A stretch of DNA of 6,842 nt, taken from Flavobacteriaceae bacterium. Its GTDB lineage: Bacteria > Bacteroidota > Bacteroidia > Flavobacteriales > Flavobacteriaceae. Numbering within the stretch: the stretch's first letter is position 1; each line of letters starts with the position of its first letter. A program made the translations under genes and the position numbers. The notes beneath the pieces are model-generated. The model worked only from the letters and a program-made list of their open reading frames with translations. It was not told where the DNA came from and did no database searches. Below, in pieces: positions 1-6,200 of the stretch. The stretch is from NCBI GenBank assembly GCA_029245825.1, contig JAQWON010000114.1:1-6842 (forward strand). The letters are read 5' to 3'.

Positions 1-177
1 AAAGGGACCTACAAATTAGGAATTAAAGACGGCCCATGGGTTCATCATAACAAAGAAGGAAAGCGGGATTATTATATAGAATATATTCAAGGAGACAAGA
101 TTTTTCAGAGATGGTATAACCATAAAAATAATGTCAGGTATTTTGTCAGGTATCAACCAGATAGTGTTCCGAATTAA
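1..177 (+). CDS. C-terminal end of a MORN/YwqK-like repeat protein (5' truncated)
   Basis: Frame 1 is open from the first base to a TAA at 175-177, giving the last 58 residues of a protein whose start lies outside the window. The first 20 residues fit a MORN-type repeat as found in bacterial YwqK-like proteins: a Gly-Thr-Tyr start, then Gly-Ile-Lys-Asp-Gly-Pro-Trp, then a Lys-Glu-Gly turn. The following stretch is rich in Tyr, Lys and Arg (Arg-Asp-Tyr-Tyr, then Gln-Arg-Trp-Tyr) and ends Pro-Asp-Ser-Val-Pro-Asn. There is no C-terminal membrane segment or sorting signal. MORN repeats are short beta-hairpins, often in surface-associated or protein-binding proteins; no specific function can be given from this fragment. 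It lies 11 bases upstream of the giant gene on the same strand, so co-transcription is possible. The reading frame is secure; the MORN assignment rests on roughly one repeat and is moderate. Confidence 0.72.
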   Translation, partial: KGTYKLGIKDGPWVHHNKEGKRDYYIEYIQGDKIFQRWYNHKNNVRYFVRYQPDSVPN

Positions 178-188
178 CAATTAAGATT
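178..188 (+). other. Short intergenic gap and start-site context of the giant gene
   Basis: Only 11 bases separate the upstream TAA from the proposed TTG start. The gap is A/T-rich and has no AGGAGG-like ribosome binding site, which is usual for Bacteroidota. There is no hairpin with a T-run that could act as a terminator. The in-frame stop at 162-164 limits how far upstream the gene can begin, and no ATG or GTG lies between it and 189. The TTG at 189 is therefore the best start; ATT at 180 or 186 would be the only near-cognate alternatives. The next in-frame ATG codons (270 and 300) would delete the signal peptide. Confidence 0.6.
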
Positions 189-275
189 TTGAAAAAGAAA
201 CAATTTCTCAAATTTTTAAAAAGGCTCGTCTCTAGCCTGCTAATAATTTTATTTGTTGCATCTAATGTCATGGGG
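189..275 (+). other. Sec-type signal peptide of the giant protein
   Basis: Residues 1-29 show the three expected parts. The N-region is strongly basic (Met-Lys-Lys-Lys-Gln, then Lys8, Lys11, Arg12). The hydrophobic core runs from about Leu13 to Ala24 (Leu-Val-Ser-Ser-Leu-Leu-Ile-Ile-Leu-Phe-Val-Ala). The polar end contains possible cleavage sites after Ser25 (Val-Ala-Ser) or Gly29 (Val-Met-Gly). There is no Cys for lipoprotein processing, so signal peptidase I is expected. The exact cleavage site is uncertain. This element is the main support for using the TTG start. Confidence 0.82.
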
Positions 276-3200
276 CCTAAAGAAAAGCATAGATATTTTA
301 TGGATAATAGCCCTTACAAGAACACCAAACATTTGAGTAAAAAAGAGAGAAAAGCTAAAGGCCTTCCTCCCAATCCTTATTTTACTGACGTTTATGAATT
401 AACCATGAATCCCTATTTAGGATACCCTCCAACTAATAAAAAATATGAGTTGTATGATGAGCTTCAAAGCAAGAGAGTAGTTAATCAAGGGAAATATTCT
501 TCAACAGTTCAATCAGGTAAAGTTCCTGGAGAATCAGGAGACAATCCATGGGTCTCTGCAGGTCCAAATAATCAAGGGGGGAGAACTAGAGGAGCGCTCT
601 GGGATTTATCAGATGCTCCAAGTTATGACAGGGTTTTTGCCGGAGGAGTTAGTGGAGGATTATTTAAAAACCAGGACATAGACAATGTCTCCCAGGTTTC
701 TTGGTCTAAGGTCACTGGAGTTCCAGGAAATCTTGCTGTTTCTGTTATTAAGCAAAACCCAAACAATCATAATCAAATGTTTTTAGGGACAGGGGAATCA
801 TACACGGGCGCAGATGCTCTTGGAAATGGAGTTTATCGATCAACTGATGGAGGAACTAATTGGACACGCGTGTTAGGACACAACAAGAGCTCAATGACAA
901 CTAATCAGAATGGTTCAGGATCTCAAAATTATATTACTGGATATTTTTATGTCAATGATATTGTAATCTGGGATTCAGATAACAATTCAAATCCTGATAA
1001 CACAATTATTTTTGCTGCTATAGGATCCAATTTTAATAGTAAGGAAGATTCGGGGATAACCACCTTTATGGGACTTTACTCATATGGGCTTTATAAATCA
1101 ACAGATAATGGAGATAATTGGTCAAGAGTAGCTGATTTAGTTCATACAGGAACAGCCAATCCAGAAAATGTTAATGATATAGAAATACATCCTGCTACAA
1201 ATGAAATTTGGGTGAGTACAAGTAGTAATATGTATGGTAATCCTGGAGGTTATTTTTATTCAAGTACTGATGGGACTAATTTTACAAGACATAATCCTCC
1301 GACTTATTCGGGGACAACTGCTGGGAATGTTGGTAGGATAGAGATTGAGCCAAGTCCGACAAACGCAAATAAATTTTATATTTTATTGCAAGACTATGCT
1401 GATGGTGCTGAAATATATGTTACCACAGATAAGTTTTCATCTACAACAAAACTGAATGAACCAAATGATGCTGACGATGGGATTTCAGCAACTGATTTTA
1501 CAAGAGGACAGTCAGGGTATGATCTAGAGATTGAAACAGACCCTAGTAATGAGAACATAGTTTACGTTGGAGGGATTGATTTGTTTAGATCAGCTGATGG
1601 AGGAACTAATTGGAGCCAAATTTCAAAATGGTCCAATAATCCTGGCATGAATGCTCTTCCCGTCTCTTTGGTTCATGCAGATCAACACGGGATTTATTTT
1701 CGACCAGGGAATAATGATCAGGCCATAGTTGTAAATGATGGAGGTGTATCCTATTCTAGTTCACTTGCTTCAGCAACAACTACCAGTACATTTACTGATC
1801 AAGAAAAAGATTACATAACTACACAATTTTACAGAGTTGCACAAACTCCACAAGGTTATGCTGATGATTTTATCGTTGGGGGGACTCAAGATAACGGAAC
1901 CTATTTATTAACTGGTGAACCAAGCACTGCGAATCCTGCAACCTGGGGAACAACTGTTACTCAAACGGTTCCAGCATATTCAATATTTGGAGGAGATGGT
2001 GCTTATACATTTGTTGATCAGGTATCAACAACATATGTTATTGGGAACTATACAAACACTAAGCTTGTTTTTCTTTATAACCTTACTAGTAATTGGGGAT
2101 TTAAATACATTTCAAATTATAATGATGCAGATAATTATGCCGGTGATGAGGGTAGCTTTATTAATGAAATGGGTCTTGATTCAAACTTAGATATTCTTTA
2201 CGCTAATGCAACAAGTTCAGGACCCGATTACAAAATTAGAAGATGGTTTGATTTGACTGCATCACATACTAGTTCTACAATTGATATCAATGCATATGGG
2301 GGCAGGCCAACATGTTTTGAGATTTCAACTCATACAACTACTTCGACTACACTTTTTGTGGGACTTAACAATGGAAAAATTTTAAGAATCACAGGGGCTA
2401 ATACTGGCGGACCAGTAATTACTCAAATTGCTGATTATATAGGGAGTGTATCTGACATTCATATAGGGGCTAGTGAATCTGAAATATTTGCAACCTTTTA
2501 TAATTATGGCGTTGAAAACATTTATTATTCAACAGACGCAGGAGCATCGTGGGCGCCAAAAGAAGGGAACCTGCCTGACCTTCCTGTTTGGGCTATTTTA
2601 CAAAATCCTTTTGAAACAGAAGAGGTCATTATAGGAACTGATCTTGGTGTATGGAAGACAACAAATTTTCTCTCCTCAGCAAGCCCTACTTGGAGTCAAT
2701 CATATAATGGAATGAATGATATTAGGGTAAATGATCTTCAGTATCGGGGTGCTAGCGCATCAGATAATAGAGTTGTTGCATCGACTTATGGAGAGGGTAT
2801 CTATATTGGCACATTTAAGGCAACTGCTGATGTGATATCACCTACTGTTTCTCTTAGTCAAAATCATCCTGATCTTATAGTATCAGATTATGATACTGTT
2901 AGAATAACAGCAACATTTGATGAAGCGATGGCCTCATCACCCACCATTAGCATTTCATCTGGACTTGCTACCAATACTGCGATGACATCTTCTACAACAA
3001 GTGTTTGGTATTATGATTGGAACGTCCCTGATGGGATTGACCTTTCATTTGCTGCTACGGCTACTGTTTCGGGAACAGATCTTGCAGGTAACGCATATTC
3101 TGGTTCTGAGAGCATTACATTTACTGTGGATAATACTCCATCAAAAATATATAGCGTAAGTGTTAACACAAGTAATACACTAGCAGAAGTAATTTTCACC

Positions 3201-6200
3201 GAATATATTTTTGATAATTATACAAGCAGTTCAGCCACAGGGAGCCTTTCTCTAGCTGATTTCATACTAAACTTAGATAGCAATACTGCTACTCTATCTA
3301 GCACTAATCCAAGCAGTATTACAGTTACTGAAACTGGTCTTACTGATGGCAAAAAATACACCCTTGGATTTACTGTTCTTGGGCCAATTGCTGCAACAGA
3401 TAGTCTTACCGTATATGTTGTTTCTGACACTTATGATATTGCTGGGAACCCCTTTGATTGGACATTACAAACAAGTAATACATCAATACTAACTCCTGAT
3501 ACTACTTCCCCTACAGTTACATTAGCTCAAAATCATCATGATCTTATAGTTTCAGATTATGACAATGTTAGAATAACTGCAACTTTTAGTGAAGCCATGG
3601 CCGCTACACCGACACTTAACATTTCATCAAGTCTTGTAACCAATACTACAATGACTGCTTCTACCACAAGTGTTTGGTATTATGACTGGAATGTCCCTGA
3701 CGGGGTTGATCTTTCTTATGCTGCCACAGCAACAGTGTCGGGAACTGATATTGTTGGGAATGCTTATTCTGGGAATGAAAGTATTACATTCACTGTTGAT
3801 AATACTCCTTCAAAAACTTATAGTGTCACTGTGAATGGGAGCAACACCGAAGTTGATGTTATTTACACAGAATATCTTTTTGACACTTATTTAAGTGGTG
3901 TAGCTACTGGGACTGTTCCTATAGGAGATTTTACCCTGACAATAAGCAGTACTACGGCAACTCTTACAAGTGCTACTCCAAGCAGTATGACAGTTACAGA
4001 AACGGGGCTTACGGATGGCAAAAAATATACTTTTGGATTTAGTTTTACAGGAGGAATAGCAAATGGAGATGCCCTGACAGTTAATGTTGCTTCGAACACT
4101 TATGATATTGCTGGGAATCCTTATGAATGGGCATCGCAAACGAGCAATACTGTAATCCTCATACCCGACACGACAGCTGCAACAGTTACTTTAACGCAAA
4201 ATCATCCAGATCTTGTTGTTTCTGATTATGACAATGTTACAATATTGGCAACCTTCAATGAGCCAATGCTTGCATCACCAACGATAAATATTACCGGTAT
4301 AGTAACTAATACCGCTATGACAGCATCTACAACAAGTGTTTGGTATTACAATTGGAATGTTCCTGACGGTATAGATCTTTCCTATGCTGCTACGGCTACT
4401 GTATCTGGCACCGATCTTGCTGGCAATGATTACAATCAAAATCTAGGAACCACTAGTATTACATACACTATAGACAATACACCTTCTAAAATCTATGATA
4501 TTTCCGTAAATACAACTAATACTATTGTATCTGTAACATTTACAGAATATCTATTTAGTGAGTACTCTAATTATCAGGCTTCTGGGGCTATTGTTAAAGA
4601 AGATTTTGTACTTAGTCTTACTGGTGGGACGGCTGTTTTAAACAGTGCTACTCCACTAAGCTTTACAGTTACTGATTCATCTGAAACAGATGGTAATACT
4701 TATGCGCTAAATGTTCCTATTAGTGGTGCTGCCACTGGGGCTGAGACATTAACTATTAATGTTGTTAGCCATACTTATGATATAGCTGGAAACCCGATTG
4801 AAGCGATTCAGGTTACAAGCACAATAAATTTAAATGCAGTTGCGGATACAATATCACCTACAGTTACGCTCAGTCAAAACCATCCAGATCTTATAGTTTC
4901 AGACTATGATACTGTTAGAATAACAGCAACATTTAGTGAGGCTATGGCCTCTACACCTACCATTAGTATTTCATCAGGACTTGCCACTAATACTGTTATG
5001 GCAGCCTCTACAACAAGTGTTTGGTACTATGATTGGGATGTTCCTGATGGGATCGATCTTTCATTTGCTGCTACAGCGACTGTATCGGGAACTGATCTTG
5101 CAGGAAATGGATATTCTGGAACGGAAAGCATTACATTTACTGTAGATAACACACCTTCTAAAATTCATGACATTTCCATAAATGCAAGTAATACAATAGT
5201 TTCTGTCACATTTACTGAAGATCTGTTTAGCAATTACACTAATGAACAGGCTTCAGGCGCTATTGCAAAAGAGGATTTTGTATTAGGATTAAACAGTGTA
5301 AATGGGAAGCTGTCTAGTCAAAATCCACTTACTCTAACAGTTACTGATTCTGGAGTTACTGATGGACAAGTATACTATTTAGGTATAAATATTGGAGGGA
5401 ATACAACCTCAGCAGAGACTTTAAGTATTACATTACTTGATAGTTATGACATCGCTGGAAATCCAGTTGCTGCAGTGCAAGCAACCAGGACAGTTAATTT
5501 AAATACTGTGACTGACACTACTACTCCAACAGTGGTGCTTTCTGATGATCTTTCTGGAAATCAAATTAATTCAACCTCAAGTATTAATATTACTGCGGCA
5601 TTTAGTGAGCCAATGAGTTCATTTCCATTGATTGTCATTTTAGATCCCGATGGAGCTCAAGAAATAAAAGCAATGAATGCTGTTGCCAATCCTTCTGGAG
5701 GATATACTAATTGGACTTATAATTGGAATCCAAATGGCCCACTAGGAATCTTCACTATAACTGTTAGCGGAATAGATCTTGCTGGAAATGAATATTCTGG
5801 GACAGATAGTTTGACTTATCAATTCATTCAAACAGACTCTGATGAAGACGGTGTATTAGATGATTTTGATTTTTGCCCAAACACCCCAGCTGGAGAAGAG
5901 GTTAATGAAAAAGGTTGCGCATCTTTTGAAGTAGATACTGATGAAGATGGAATTCCTGATGTTGAAGATAATTGTGTGGAGGTAGTAAACTCAACTCAAG
6001 ATGATTTTGACAATGATGGTTTTGGAGACGCGTGTGATCCTGACCCAGTAATTAAAGTAGTTACTTATAAGATAAAAGAAGATGCTGAAATAGGTACAAT
6101 TGTTGGAAGTTATGAGGTTTATGATATTTTTGGCAGCAATATTTCTGTAACAATTAGTGATGAAGATGGTGTATTTGCAATTGTAAGTAATACAATAGAA

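Noticed and set aside
135..191. Possible Bacteroidota promoter (TTTG and TAnnTTTG elements) before the giant gene
   Set aside because: TTTG-like strings occur at about 141-145 and 186-191, but the TA spacing does not fit and the second overlaps the start codon; background A/T richness explains them.
1695..1709. Tyr-Phe-Arg-Pro-Gly, possible sialidase Phe-Arg-Ile-Pro arginine motif
   Set aside because: The order is wrong (no Ile/Leu between Arg and Pro), and in sialidases the motif precedes the Asp-boxes, whereas here it lies after four of them. No other catalytic residues could be placed.
1915..2190. Plus-strand 91-residue open frame
   Set aside because: It is out of frame inside the propeller, and the main frame there has clear family motifs; the hydrophobic look comes from reading beta-strand codons in another frame.
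3011..3199. Minus-strand open frame with a hydrophobic N-terminus
   Set aside because: It lies wholly antisense to the well-supported coding frame of cassette 1, and its hydrophobic run is the complement of a Thr/Ser/Val-rich beta-sandwich segment.
3218..4099. Two 70-residue minus-strand open frames at 3218-3430 and 3887-4099
   Set aside because: They are offset by exactly 669 bases, the cassette period, and lie at the same position in units 1 and 2. They are antisense shadows of the repeat, so their resemblance to each other is not evidence of a gene.
3891..4139. Minus-strand 82-residue open frame
   Set aside because: Antisense to cassette 2 module B, overlapping another antisense shadow; no start context or family motif.
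4936..5145. Plus-strand 69-residue open frame rich in Leu
   Set aside because: Out-of-frame reading of cassette 4 module A; the main frame is highly conserved with unit 1.
2829..5513. CRISPR array or mobile-element repeat
   Set aside because: The periodic repeats are long, in-frame, coding and divergent at the residue level, with codon-multiple indels; they are protein domain repeats, with no spacers, inverted termini or transposase.
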